Shown piece by piece: positions 52,473-63,052 of a stretch of 64,000 nucleotides of DNA. The position numbers were made by a program, and so were the translations under genes. The stretch's first letter is position 1. Each line of letters opens with the position of its first letter. The stretch is from Asinibacterium sp. OR53 (GTDB taxonomy: Bacteria; Bacteroidota; Bacteroidia; Chitinophagales; Chitinophagaceae), in NCBI RefSeq assembly GCF_000515315.1, contig NZ_KI911562.1:1813501-1877500 (forward strand), written 5' to 3'. The notes beneath the pieces were generated by a model, which was given only the letters and a program-made list of their open reading frames with translations, was not told where the DNA came from and did no database searches.

Positions 52473-52552
52473 CATTTTTTGATGTATGCCAACAGGACAG
52501 TCTAAAACGTCATTGAGCCATCGGGCATTGAGTAATCGAGCCATTGATTCCT

Positions 52553-52560
52553 TACCTTTG
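52553..52560 (+). promoter_or_regulatory. Putative -7 element (TACCTTTG) of purL
   Basis: Exact TAnnTTTG, with a TTG 22 bp upstream (52528-52530). The purL ATG (52568) is only 7 bp after it, so the mRNA would have a very short or no leader. Confidence 0.55.
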
Positions 52561-52567
52561 CGCCATC

Positions 52568-54772
52568 ATGGAAATTACCGTTAAAACCGCCCAGCAACTT
52601 CGCTTAACAGAAGATGAATTTGAGTTGATCAAACAGAAACTGGGCCGCACCCCCAATTTTACCGAATTATGCGCTTTCAGTGGTATGTGGAGTGAGCATT
52701 GCAGCTATAAAAACTCCATCAAATGGCTCAAAACCCTTCCCCGCGACGGCGGACGGATGCTGGTGGCCGCCGGTGAAGAGAATGCCGGTCTGATGGATAT
52801 GGGCAACGGTTTCGGTGTTGTATTTAAAATAGAAAGTCATAACCACCCCAGCGCGATCGAGCCCTTCCAGGGAGCGGCTACCGGTGTGGGTGGCATACAA
52901 CGCGATATTTTTACCATGGGCGCAAGACCCATCGCCTCCCTCAACAGCCTCCGTTTCGGTAACCTGCAGGACAGGAAAACGCAACGTTTACTGGGTGGTG
53001 TAGTGAACGGTATTGGTCATTATGGCAACTGTTTCGGCGTTCCTACCGTAGGTGGTGAAGTTTATTTTGAAGATTGTTATCATACCAACCCCCTCGTGAA
53101 TGCCATGAGTGTGGGTATCATGAAGGCGGGAGATATGATCAGTGCTACGGCCAAAGGAATCGGTAACCCGGTATTCTTTGTAGGCAGCGCCACCGGCAAG
53201 GATGGCATCGGCGGCGCTTCCTTTGCATCGGCCGATATCACAGCAGAAAGTGCAGAAGAACTGCCCGCTGTTCAGGTAGGCGATCCCTTCCAGGAAAAGA
53301 AATTACTCGAAGCCTGCCTCGAACTCATTACTACCAACGCGGTGGTAGGGATGCAGGATATGGGTGCAGCCGGCATTATCTGTTCTACAGCGGAAATGAG
53401 CGCCAAAGGTGGTGTGGGAATGCGCATCGATCTCGATAAAGTGCCTACACGCCAGCAAAACATGAAAGCATGGGAATTGCTGCTGAGTGAAAGCCAGGAG
53501 CGCATGCTGATCGTAGTCGAAAAAGGAAAAGAAGAAGCCGTATTGAAAGTATTTGAGAAATGGGATCTTTCGGCCAGCAATATCGGAGAAGTAACTGATG
53601 ATGGTCTGTTGAAGTTCTACATGCACGGCGTACTCGAAGCTGAAATTCCCGCACATGAATTGGTGCTGGGCGGCGGCGCCCCGCAATATACCAGGGAATA
53701 CAAAGAACCCAGGTACTTCGAAAAGATCAAAGCCTTTAACATCGACAGCATCAGTGATACAACAGATCTGAAAGCAACAGCCGCACAACTGGTGCAAATT
53801 CCCAACATCGCATCCAAGCGTTGGGTGTACACGCAATACGACAGTATGGTGGGCGCTGCCAACAGTTCCACCAATGCCCCCAGCGATGCCTCCATCGTGC
53901 TGGCAAAAGGTACCGGTAAAGCATTGGCTATAACGGTTGACTGCAACAGCAAATATGTTTTTGCCGATCCTTACCAGGGTGGCATGATCGCCGTGGCAGA
54001 AGCCGCCCGCAACATTGTGTGCAGTGGTGGTGAGCCCATCGGTGTTACCAACTGCCTGAACTTCGGTAATCCTTACGATCCGGAAGTGTATTACCAGTTT
54101 GTGAAAGCAGTAACCGGTATGGGCGATGCCTGTCGCAAATTCAACACACCTGTTACCGGCGGTAACGTGAGTTTTTATAACCAGAATCCGGAAGGTCCTG
54201 TTTATCCTACTCCTACAATTGGCATGGTGGGTATTGTGGATGATTTTGATAACCGCATGACCATGGATTTCAAAGAGGCGGGTGACCTTATCTTGCTGAT
54301 CGGCGAAGCCAGGAACGATATCGCTTCTTCGGAATACCTGCATAAGATCAAGGGCGTGGAATTTTCACCTGCACCTCATTTCAACCTGGATGAAGAATAT
54401 AAAGTACAGCAGTTTGTGTCAGCCTCCATCAAACAAAAACTGGTGAAAAGTGCACACGATATCAGCGAAGGCGGATTGGCAATTACTTTGCTCGAGAGTG
54501 GATTCAACCGCAACCTCGGTTTCCAGGTAAATGCACAAACCAACCTGCGCAAAGACGCTTATTGGTTTGGAGAAGCACAAAGCAGGGTAGTGGTATCGTG
54601 CAGCGAAGCACAGGCGGCCACATTGATGCAACAGGCAGAAGAGGCAGGTATTGTGGTAACCATGCTGGGAACGGTAGGCGGCTCACAGGTAGTAGTGAAC
54701 GGTGAGAACTGGGGCAGCATCGAAGACTGGAAACTACAATACGATACGGCCATTGAAAAACTGCTGAATTAA
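52568..54772 (+). CDS. purL: Phosphoribosylformylglycinamidine synthase subunit PurL
   Basis: 734 residues from ATG 52568 (MEITVK); an ATG at 52544 is in frame but lies before the promoter. It makes FGAM from FGAR with ATP and ammonia from glutamine, in purine synthesis. The size is that of the small PurL, which needs separate PurQ and PurS subunits; neither is in the window. The catalytic-site motif SEHCSYKNS (His44), ESHNHPSAIEP and the glycine-rich DMGAAGI region are present, as is the second ATP-grasp-like half. It heads an operon with hldD, 6 bp downstream. Confidence 0.96.
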   Translation: MEITVKTAQQLRLTEDEFELIKQKLGRTPNFTELCAFSGMWSEHCSYKNSIKWLKTLPRDGGRMLVAAGEENAGLMDMGNGFGVVFKIESHNHPSAIEPFQGAATGVGGIQRDIFTMGARPIASLNSLRFGNLQDRKTQRLLGGVVNGIGHYGNCFGVPTVGGEVYFEDCYHTNPLVNAMSVGIMKAGDMISATAKGIGNPVFFVGSATGKDGIGGASFASADITAESAEELPAVQVGDPFQEKKLLEACLELITTNAVVGMQDMGAAGIICSTAEMSAKGGVGMRIDLDKVPTRQQNMKAWELLLSESQERMLIVVEKGKEEAVLKVFEKWDLSASNIGEVTDDGLLKFYMHGVLEAEIPAHELVLGGGAPQYTREYKEPRYFEKIKAFNIDSISDTTDLKATAAQLVQIPNIASKRWVYTQYDSMVGAANSSTNAPSDASIVLAKGTGKALAITVDCNSKYVFADPYQGGMIAVAEAARNIVCSGGEPIGVTNCLNFGNPYDPEVYYQFVKAVTGMGDACRKFNTPVTGGNVSFYNQNPEGPVYPTPTIGMVGIVDDFDNRMTMDFKEAGDLILLIGEARNDIASSEYLHKIKGVEFSPAPHFNLDEEYKVQQFVSASIKQKLVKSAHDISEGGLAITLLESGFNRNLGFQVNAQTNLRKDAYWFGEAQSRVVVSCSEAQAATLMQQAEEAGIVVTMLGTVGGSQVVVNGENWGSIEDWKLQYDTAIEKLLN

Positions 54773-54778
54773 ATTTCG

Positions 54779-55780
54779 ATGCCAGAACAACCCTATATCA
54801 TTGTAACAGGTGCGGCCGGCTTCATCGGATCCTGCATGGTGCAATACCTGAACGAATTTGGATTTCATCAACTGGTACTGGTAGATGATTTTGGCATTGA
54901 AGCGAAGAGAAAGAACTGGGAGCATAAAAAATACGCGCATATTGTTGAGCGCTACAACCTGATGGACTGGCTCAACGACCACCAGCCGGCTGTTGCCTGC
55001 GTGATACACCTCGGCGCGCGTACCGATACTACTGAATTTGATTACAGCATTCACGAAGCGCTCAATGTGCAATATTCCAAAGAGGTATGGCAATACTGCA
55101 CCGCTTTGAATATCCCGCTCATTTATGCTTCGTCCGCCGCCACTTATGGTGATGGGGCATTGGGTTACAATGATGATCATGCAGTAGTAGCGCAACTGCA
55201 TCCCTTGAATCCTTATGGTGTTAGTAAAAATGAATTCGATAAATGGGCTTTGGCACAGGAAGAACAGCCGCCTTGTTGGGCTGGCCTCAAGTTTTTTAAT
55301 GTGTATGGTCCGAATGAATACCACAAAGGCCGCATGGCCAGCGTGATCTGGCATGCGTTCAACCAGATCCAAAAAGAGGGTGTAGTGAAATTGTTCCGCA
55401 GCCATAAAGAAGGGTTCAAAGACGGTGAGCAGTTGCGCGATTTTGTGTACGTCAAAGATGTAATAAAAGTGATGGGGTGGATGATGCACGTCATGCTCAA
55501 TGGAGCCTGGTCAGCTGCGAAAAATGGCCTGTATAACCTGGGAACCGGCAAGGCCCGCAGTTTCAACGACCTGGTGAAAGCCACTTTTGCGGGGCTGGAC
55601 AAAGCGCCGAATATTGTTTTCATTGACATGCCGGAAGACATTCGCGATAAGTACCAATACTTCACAGAAGCTAATATGCAGAAGCTTCATCATGCGGGTT
55701 ACACCGATGATTTTTACTCACTCGAAGAGGGCGTAAACGATTATGTGCGCCATTATCTCGCCACAATGCAATATTTTTAA
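54779..55780 (+). CDS. hldD: ADP-L-glycero-D-manno-heptose 6-epimerase
   Basis: 333 residues of the extended SDR family. It epimerises ADP-D-glycero-D-manno-heptose for the lipopolysaccharide inner core. NAD(P)-binding motif GAAGFIGSCM (12-21), then HLGARTDTTE, and the active-site YGVSK pair (in NPYGVSKNEFDKW). The block FNVYGPNEYHKGRMASV is the family signature. It lies between purL and proC on one strand; this mixed gene order is probably only an operon of convenience. Confidence 0.93.
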   Translation: MPEQPYIIVTGAAGFIGSCMVQYLNEFGFHQLVLVDDFGIEAKRKNWEHKKYAHIVERYNLMDWLNDHQPAVACVIHLGARTDTTEFDYSIHEALNVQYSKEVWQYCTALNIPLIYASSAATYGDGALGYNDDHAVVAQLHPLNPYGVSKNEFDKWALAQEEQPPCWAGLKFFNVYGPNEYHKGRMASVIWHAFNQIQKEGVVKLFRSHKEGFKDGEQLRDFVYVKDVIKVMGWMMHVMLNGAWSAAKNGLYNLGTGKARSFNDLVKATFAGLDKAPNIVFIDMPEDIRDKYQYFTEANMQKLHHAGYTDDFYSLEEGVNDYVRHYLATMQYF

Positions 55781-55829
55781 CAGGCAATTGCAGTGGTTGG
55801 TTGCATTTTTTTCTTTTTAAAGTTGAATT

Positions 55830-56630
55830 ATGAGCAAGAAAATAGCCATCATCGGTGGTGGCAACCTGGGAATGGCCATGGCCGAAGGATTGGTGAATAG
55901 TCATTTCATCAAACCGGAACACCTGGTGGTGACCAAAAGAAACATCAGTACCCTCAAATCGCTGGAAACGAAAGGGGTGATGGTGAGTAATGACAACAGT
56001 GAAGCTGTACGTTATGCTGAGTGGATCATACTGGCTGTAAAACCGTTTCAGATCAAAGAAGTACTTACGAGTCTGCAACCATTGCTTGATCCTCAAAAAC
56101 ATGTGCTCGTGAGTGTAGTTACCGGTGTGTGGATCAAAGACATCCAGAAAATCGTGGGTGACCGGTTCGCTGTTTTCCGTGCTATGCCTAATACGGCCAT
56201 TGCCATACAACAGAGCATGACCTGTATCTGCGCGCACCAGGCCAGCGAAGAACAAATACAATATGTATCCGCCCTGTTCGATCAGCTGGGCAGATCGGTC
56301 TTCATTGAAGAAAAGTTAATGGATGCCGCCACTGTACTGGGTGCCTGTGGTACTGCTTACGCCATGCGTTATATCCGCGCCAATATCCAGGGCGGCATCG
56401 AGATCGGTTTCAGCGCTGCAACGGCTTCATTGATCGCCGCACAAACAGTAAAAGGCGCTGCGGAATTGCTGCTGCAAAAAAATACACACCCCGAACAGGA
56501 GATTGATAAGGTAACCACCCCCAAAGGATGCACCATTGCCGGTTTGAATGAAATGGAGCACCAGGGATTCAGCTCTTCCCTCATCAAAGGAATTGTTACG
56601 AGCTATAGGAAGATTATAGATGATATGTAG
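55830..56630 (+). CDS. proC: Pyrroline-5-carboxylate reductase
   Basis: 266 residues. It reduces pyrroline-5-carboxylate to proline with NAD(P)H, the last step of proline synthesis. The Rossmann motif is IIGGGNLGMAMAEGL (8-22); VRAMPNTA-like FRAMPNTAIAIQQ, and the C-terminal dimer segment KVTTPKGCTIAGLNEME, which is the ProC signature. It starts 49 bp after hldD and is followed 3 bp later by the CHAD gene. Confidence 0.95.
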   Translation: MSKKIAIIGGGNLGMAMAEGLVNSHFIKPEHLVVTKRNISTLKSLETKGVMVSNDNSEAVRYAEWIILAVKPFQIKEVLTSLQPLLDPQKHVLVSVVTGVWIKDIQKIVGDRFAVFRAMPNTAIAIQQSMTCICAHQASEEQIQYVSALFDQLGRSVFIEEKLMDAATVLGACGTAYAMRYIRANIQGGIEIGFSAATASLIAAQTVKGAAELLLQKNTHPEQEIDKVTTPKGCTIAGLNEMEHQGFSSSLIKGIVTSYRKIIDDM

Positions 56631-56633
56631 CGC

Positions 56634-57557
56634 ATGGTGAGTATAGTGGATTATCTCAAACCCTGCAGTATTGATATTCCAGTATTAGAAATAAGGGTTG
56701 CTGTTATGGAAATAAATAATGCCTCACATATTATTCATGATTATTTTCAAAAGCTCTCTAAACATATTACTCGAATAAAGAAGCGATACGATGAAGAAGA
56801 TATCCATGCCTTTCGTATAAATGTAAAAAAGCTGAGCGCTTTTTTGAGTATGCTTCAAAGTGGCGTGACAAGCAAAAAGGATTTATTAAAGCTCCCGCAT
56901 CGCATCAAAAAAATATATTCTTTAATTGGCAAGATTCGAGACCGGCAATTATGTATTGAAAAGATCAAAGAATATAATACGGCCAACCTTAAACTATTTC
57001 AAAACCCAATAGCCGAACTGAAAAAAGAGATCAAGCAAATCGAAGGAAAAAGAAAAAGCTTCCTGAAAAGAAAAGAGTTATCTGAAATAGAGCATGAAAT
57101 AACCCATGTAATACCCCGCAAAGCAGGAAACAGGTTAATACAAACGTTTCTTGCAGAAAAACTGTCTACTATTTTAGCTGTTATTGCTAAGGAGCAATAT
57201 GCGGATGAAGAGTTGCACATCATTCGAAAGAATATGAAGGGCATGCTGTATATCAAATACCTATATAAAAATGCCAATAAAATTCCTCTCCCCTTTTCAT
57301 TTTGGGATCAAAATCAATGGAAGAAAGTAGAAGACATATCCAATATACTGGGTATGTTTATAGATAGAGGCGTTGCGCTCAATTTATTAGAAACAACTGC
57401 TGGTAATAAACCTGATGCATGGGAGAAAGAGTTAAAGGCATTATGGTTCAAATGGCTGAAAGAAAAAAAAGACCTGAAAAAAGAAGCGTTGGGTCAGTTA
57501 GGTACCCTTCTTCCGTTGCAGCTTTCTAAAATACATGGGTATCAGACCATTGAGTAA
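56634..57557 (+). CDS. CHAD domain protein
   Basis: 307 residues from ATG 56634; ATG 56706 is also plausible. An all-helical, lysine-rich protein. The first conserved CHAD motif is visible: DIHAFRINVKKLSAFLSML, with the His-x-x-Arg-x-x-x-Lys pattern (about residues 57-65). CHAD domains bind polyphosphate and often accompany CYTH enzymes or polyphosphate kinase; neither is nearby. A second expected motif reads LHIIRKNMKGMLYIKYL (Glu/His-Arg-x-x-x-Lys). The gene is visibly AT-richer than its neighbours, which may mean different ancestry. It overlaps no gene but converges with the dienelactone hydrolase gene with a 1-bp gap. Confidence 0.78.
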   Translation: MVSIVDYLKPCSIDIPVLEIRVAVMEINNASHIIHDYFQKLSKHITRIKKRYDEEDIHAFRINVKKLSAFLSMLQSGVTSKKDLLKLPHRIKKIYSLIGKIRDRQLCIEKIKEYNTANLKLFQNPIAELKKEIKQIEGKRKSFLKRKELSEIEHEITHVIPRKAGNRLIQTFLAEKLSTILAVIAKEQYADEELHIIRKNMKGMLYIKYLYKNANKIPLPFSFWDQNQWKKVEDISNILGMFIDRGVALNLLETTAGNKPDAWEKELKALWFKWLKEKKDLKKEALGQLGTLLPLQLSKIHGYQTIE

Positions 57558-57558
57558 T

Positions 57559-58440
57559 TTACCGCAGGTGTTCTTTCAGAAAAGCAATCGCTTTCTGATG
57601 GGCATCTGCAGTTGCTTCTTTATTGAAGGATGGATTGCTGGGGTTGGCAAAACCATGACCGGCATCGTATTTGTAAGCCGTCAATTTTTTACCCAGGCCT
57701 TGCATATCGTGTTCAAATTGTGTGACCATTTCCGGAGAAGGACTTTTGTCTTTATTGCCAAAGAACCCGATCACATCGCAATGCAGTGCCTTCAATTTGG
57801 ATAAGTCATTTTCTGGACGACCATAATACATAACGCATCCGGCTGCCTGGTTTCCGGCGAGTAAAGCTGTTTGTAAACTCCACATGCCGCCGAAACACCA
57901 ACCAATCGTATAAATCTTTGCCTGCGCACCTGAATAGGTGATGGCACCTTTGATGATGCTTTCGAGCCTTTCTGTTTTAACTGCCCTCACCAGTTTCATC
58001 GCGCTGTCGGGTGTAGCGGCCACTTTTCCGTCGTACAAATCCAGGGCGAGCACATTCACATCGCCCAACTCCCTGGCCAGTGTCTCGCTTTCCCTTTTGA
58101 TATAGTCGTTCAGTCCCCACCACTCCTGTATCACCAATATCCAGTTATTCGTTTTGTGTTTGCTTTTGATCTGGTATCCCATGGCCGGAGTTCCATCAGC
58201 CGCCTTGAAACTTACCGGTTCCCCGGTTGCATTTTCTAATTTATAATACAAAGGCTGCTCATGCATGGCGGCAAAAGCAGGCGTAATTGCTTCCTGGCGG
58301 TACTGTTCCCGTACATCGCCATTGAAGCAACTAGTGTAACAATCGGCACTCAACAGCCTGGGCTCTGGTGTTTTATACCGGTAGGCGAAAAAGGCTGCTG
58401 TACAAAAAGCAACGACTGCCAGGAATGCTATCTTTTTCAT
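57559..58440 (-). CDS. Dienelactone hydrolase-family protein, exported
   Basis: 293 residues from ATG 58440 (MKKIAFLAVV); the in-frame start at 58467 is less likely. The signal/anchor segment is residues 1-20. The alpha/beta-hydrolase fold carries the DLH nucleophile Cys182 in GWCFGG, the acid in the GNKDKS strand region (NKD) and the base His in AGHGF near the C-terminus. QEWWGLNDYIKRE is the family oxyanion region. Most family members are cytosolic; this one appears exported to the periplasm. The substrate is unknown. No catechol pathway genes are near. Confidence 0.85.
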   Translation of the reverse strand: MKKIAFLAVVAFCTAAFFAYRYKTPEPRLLSADCYTSCFNGDVREQYRQEAITPAFAAMHEQPLYYKLENATGEPVSFKAADGTPAMGYQIKSKHKTNNWILVIQEWWGLNDYIKRESETLARELGDVNVLALDLYDGKVAATPDSAMKLVRAVKTERLESIIKGAITYSGAQAKIYTIGWCFGGMWSLQTALLAGNQAAGCVMYYGRPENDLSKLKALHCDVIGFFGNKDKSPSPEMVTQFEHDMQGLGKKLTAYKYDAGHGFANPSNPSFNKEATADAHQKAIAFLKEHLR

Positions 58441-58538
58441 AATAGAGGGTTTTATAAAGATGTTCACCTCAAATTAACAATTCGCAACGGAACGAGAAAG
58501 AGTTGCCCCGCTATTTTTCAGTATCAAATTTTTTGCCG

Positions 58539-58546
58539 TACCTTTG
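58539..58546 (+). promoter_or_regulatory. Putative -7 element (TACCTTTG) of pyrG
   Basis: Exact TAnnTTTG, which would give a leader of about 140 nt before the pyrG ATG at 58695. No clear -33 box. The leader holds a hairpin (58612-58644, CAACAG/CTGTTG extended by TGAC/GTCA) and then a T7 run at 58653-58659, which resembles an attenuator layout. Confidence 0.45.
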
Positions 58547-58682
58547 TATGACCTCTGAGATATTTTATTATATCACAATCATTTCCCAGGTCAAATTTTT
58601 AATGGATTCACTGACACAGCAACAGCAACCCTGTTGATGGGTCATTTGGGTATTTTTTTGCATATAATAGATAAATTGATAA

Positions 58683-60344
<1,662 letters not shown>

Positions 60345-60351
60345 ATAATAT

Positions 60352-60379
60352 TTTGCCCTGGGCTTAAGCCCAGGGCAAA
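60352..60379. repeat. Perfect 28-bp palindrome after pyrG
   Basis: Fourteen bases and their exact complement without a spacer (TTTGCCCTGGGCTT centred on TTAA), directly before the second hairpin at 60380. It lies 8 bp after the pyrG stop. Confidence 0.9.
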
Positions 60380-60434
60380 GAGGAATAAAAGAAGGGGCTG
60401 CATAAAGTTTACGCAGCCCCTTCTTTTATTCCTC
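60380..60434. terminator. Bidirectional terminator, 22-bp perfect stem
   Basis: The arms 60380-60401 and 60413-60434 are perfectly complementary over 22 bp, with an 11-base loop; AATAAAAGAA and TTCTTTTATT in the stem ends give T-rich 3' sides on both strands. It ends one base before the M1 aminopeptidase stop codon (60435), so it can end both converging transcripts. Confidence 0.88.
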
Positions 60435-62912
60435 TTAAGGTTTTGAGGATGTTGTTTTTGATTTGATATAATCCGCCATTTCTTTGGCGCCGGCAGTTTC
60501 TTTTTTGCTAAGGATGTTTCCCAAAATCATTCCATTAATATAAGGGTCGGTTTGTTCACGTGCCTGTGAAGGAATAGCATTTCTAAAGGCAACGATCAGG
60601 TCTACTCCGCGACGAAATTGTGCGGGATTGGTGAGCTTGCCAACAAATTCCCCGAAAGACATCAGAAAAGTGAATTTCTCCTGGCTTACAGGCATGGCAG
60701 CAAACTTTTCCGCTACTGTTTCAAAATTATTTTCACCACCATAAGAGACCAGTACATCGGTAACCGCTAATAACAACTTGCCTTTGTTCTTTTCGCCGGA
60801 AAGACGGGTGGCTTCTTTCAACGCAGTTGCAGAATCGATGCCAGCTAATGCTTTCAGTGCTTCACCAGATACAGAATACGATGAATCGCTCACGGCAGAA
60901 AGGAAGAAGTTTCTATATTGACTGAGCTTAAGCTTACCCAATTCTGCGATGGCTTCTGCTCTTGTTATGCGGCTGGAATCTTTCTTTGCAATGGCTTCTA
61001 TCCTGGCAATCGTAGGCGCATCCAATGTAGCGGAACCAAAACTGCCAAGCGCTTTCAAACGAATGCGATAGAAAGGATCGCTGAGGGCTTCGTACACTAA
61101 TTGGTAAGCTGCCGGGTCTTTGATTTTTTTGCTGGCAAATTCAACAGCCTCTCTTCTGTCGAGGTAATTGCCGGCATGCTTGTATTGGAAAATGAACTCT
61201 TCGAGGCCCTTATTGTCTTTTTTATCGGCCAGTACCATTTTGTCGGCGTCTACATTCACCAGGTTAGGCTTTGCGCTTACTGTAAACAGGAAGCTGTCTA
61301 CTTTATTTTCCACCCACACCTGGTGTCTTTGCTTTTGTGATCCTGTATATACATCAATGGCCAGGGGCAGTTTGAATACCTTGTCGCCTGACTGCGTTTG
61401 TTTGATGATCACTTTTTGTATATGCCTTCCGGCATCGTATGCATAACTAATGTCGAGCTTAGGATGACCATTGCCAAAATACCATTGGTTGAAAAACCAG
61501 TTCAGGTCCTTACCTGTAACTTCTTCAAATGCCAATCGCAGTTTGTGGGCATTGCCGTTACCATATTTGTAAGTGGTAAGATATTTATTAAGCGATGCAA
61601 AGAAGGCGTCGTCGCCTACATAATTACGCAGCATGTGCAGGATACGGCCGCCTTTGTTGTAACTCACCCGGTCGAACATATCTTCTTTATCGCGGTAATA
61701 AAAACGAACCAGGTCACGGTCGGTATCGGTACTCCTGAGGTATTCCTGCATCTCTTTGTATTGTTCGAAACCAGCTTCGTCTTTCCCGTATTTATGTTCA
61801 AACCAGAGGTATTGGCTATAGTCGGCAAAACTTTCATTCACCGTAAGATTACTCCAGCTTTCAGCAGTTACCAGGTCGCCAAACCACTGGTGAAAAAGTT
61901 CATGGGCGATCACACTTTCCCAGGCATTGCCATCAACAAGTTCCCGCGCATCCTGCTGGGCGCTTTCCTGGTGCAGGGTAGCGGTAGTATTTTCCATGGC
62001 ACCGCTTACATAGTCGCGGCCAACGATCTGACTGTATTTAGGCCAGGGATATTCAATGCCCAGTTTCTCAGAATAGAAACGGATCATTTCGGGCGTATAA
62101 CCAAAAATTTTACGGGCTACTTTCTCGTATTCTTTCTCCACATAATAACTTACTTCCTTGCCTTTGTAACTGTCTTTCACAACAGCATAATCACCCACAC
62201 CAATGAAGAAAAGATAAGGCGCATGCGATTGGGTCATGACCCAGGTATCGGTGCGGGTACCATCGGCGTTTTTAGCCTGTTTGGTCATTAAGCCATTGGA
62301 AAGTGAAACATATTTTGCAGGAACCGTGAGGTTGAATAATTGTGTAGACTTCTGGTTGGGCCTGTCGATCGTGGGTATCCAAACAGAAGTGCCTTCTGTT
62401 TCACCCTGTGTCCATATCTGCGTAGGCTTGTCTTTTTCTTCTCCTTTCGGATTGATAAAATACAGTCCCTTGGCATCGGTGATGGCCGCACTGCCTTCGG
62501 TCTTGAATTCGTTGGGCTTGGCGGTGTAATCGATGAATACGGTGTAAGACTCATTCTTTTTGTAGACCTTATCAAGTTTGATATCCAGGAAGAAACTGTC
62601 GTAAGCGTATTTCAGCGAAACCTGTGCACCGCTGGCTTTAACAAGGGCTACTTTGTGGATATCCATTCCTTTGGCATCGAGCCGGAGAGAATCGGTTGAA
62701 TAAAAATGCGGCTTCAAAGTAAGCCATACTTTTCCGTTGAGGTAGGCATGCTCATAATCGAAGCGGGCGTCGAGACGGGTGTGTACGAGGTCGTTGACCT
62801 TGGTGGCAAATGCACGGTAGATCTTTTTCCATCCGTCGTCGGTGTTCCCGGATGGTTGAGATGATGCCATCACCGCTGAAAATAAGGTAATGGCGAGTAA
62901 GAGTTTTTTCAT
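60435..62912 (-). CDS. M1-family zinc aminopeptidase, secreted
   Basis: 825 residues. Signal peptide about 1-18 (ending ASSQ). The N-terminal beta domain (about 25-235) is followed by the catalytic domain with GAMENTT (304-310), HELFHQW (zinc ligands His337 and His341, catalytic Glu338) and the third ligand Glu360 in VNESFADYS, exactly 19 residues on. A C-terminal helical, HEAT-like region (about 580-815) completes the plan. It removes N-terminal amino acids from peptides in the periplasm. A TATCTTTA element lies upstream (62937-62944, minus strand). Confidence 0.94.
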   Translation of the reverse strand: MKKLLLAITLFSAVMASSQPSGNTDDGWKKIYRAFATKVNDLVHTRLDARFDYEHAYLNGKVWLTLKPHFYSTDSLRLDAKGMDIHKVALVKASGAQVSLKYAYDSFFLDIKLDKVYKKNESYTVFIDYTAKPNEFKTEGSAAITDAKGLYFINPKGEEKDKPTQIWTQGETEGTSVWIPTIDRPNQKSTQLFNLTVPAKYVSLSNGLMTKQAKNADGTRTDTWVMTQSHAPYLFFIGVGDYAVVKDSYKGKEVSYYVEKEYEKVARKIFGYTPEMIRFYSEKLGIEYPWPKYSQIVGRDYVSGAMENTTATLHQESAQQDARELVDGNAWESVIAHELFHQWFGDLVTAESWSNLTVNESFADYSQYLWFEHKYGKDEAGFEQYKEMQEYLRSTDTDRDLVRFYYRDKEDMFDRVSYNKGGRILHMLRNYVGDDAFFASLNKYLTTYKYGNGNAHKLRLAFEEVTGKDLNWFFNQWYFGNGHPKLDISYAYDAGRHIQKVIIKQTQSGDKVFKLPLAIDVYTGSQKQRHQVWVENKVDSFLFTVSAKPNLVNVDADKMVLADKKDNKGLEEFIFQYKHAGNYLDRREAVEFASKKIKDPAAYQLVYEALSDPFYRIRLKALGSFGSATLDAPTIARIEAIAKKDSSRITRAEAIAELGKLKLSQYRNFFLSAVSDSSYSVSGEALKALAGIDSATALKEATRLSGEKNKGKLLLAVTDVLVSYGGENNFETVAEKFAAMPVSQEKFTFLMSFGEFVGKLTNPAQFRRGVDLIVAFRNAIPSQAREQTDPYINGMILGNILSKKETAGAKEMADYIKSKTTSSKP

Positions 62913-63032
62913 GAAATAGTTTTAGCTTTTCAATGTTAAAGATAACCGGGAAGATTATTGAAACGAGTATAATTTTACGAACGGAGCGCCGGAACCCTTT
63001 GCTGTATAGTGATGGCAAGTAGGGTTTTTAAG

Positions 63033-63040
63033 TATTTTTG
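63033..63040 (+). promoter_or_regulatory. Putative -7 element (TATTTTTG) upstream of 63053
   Basis: Exact TAnnTTTG with 12 bp to the ATG at 63053, another very short leader. No clear -33 box. Confidence 0.4.
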
Positions 63041-63052
63041 TAAAAACAACAG

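Larger units (their letters stand above)
52137..52567. other. Intergenic region between glnN and purL
   Basis: About 430 bp with no coding frame of note. From the glnN side it holds an AT-rich stretch with a candidate glnN promoter (52174-52204), then the 13-unit 11-bp array (52330-52472), then a low-complexity stretch of permuted ATTGAG/AGCCAT words (about 52511-52549) and the purL -7 element (52553-52560). Confidence 0.8.

Noticed and set aside
53303..54343. Long open frame on the minus strand inside purL
   Set aside because: It lies wholly antisense to a well-supported purL, has no recognisable protein family and reads as a by-product of codon bias.
61398..62291. Open frame on the plus strand inside the M1 peptidase gene
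   Set aside because: Its content is the reverse of a conserved enzyme, including the region of the zinc site; no independent evidence of coding.
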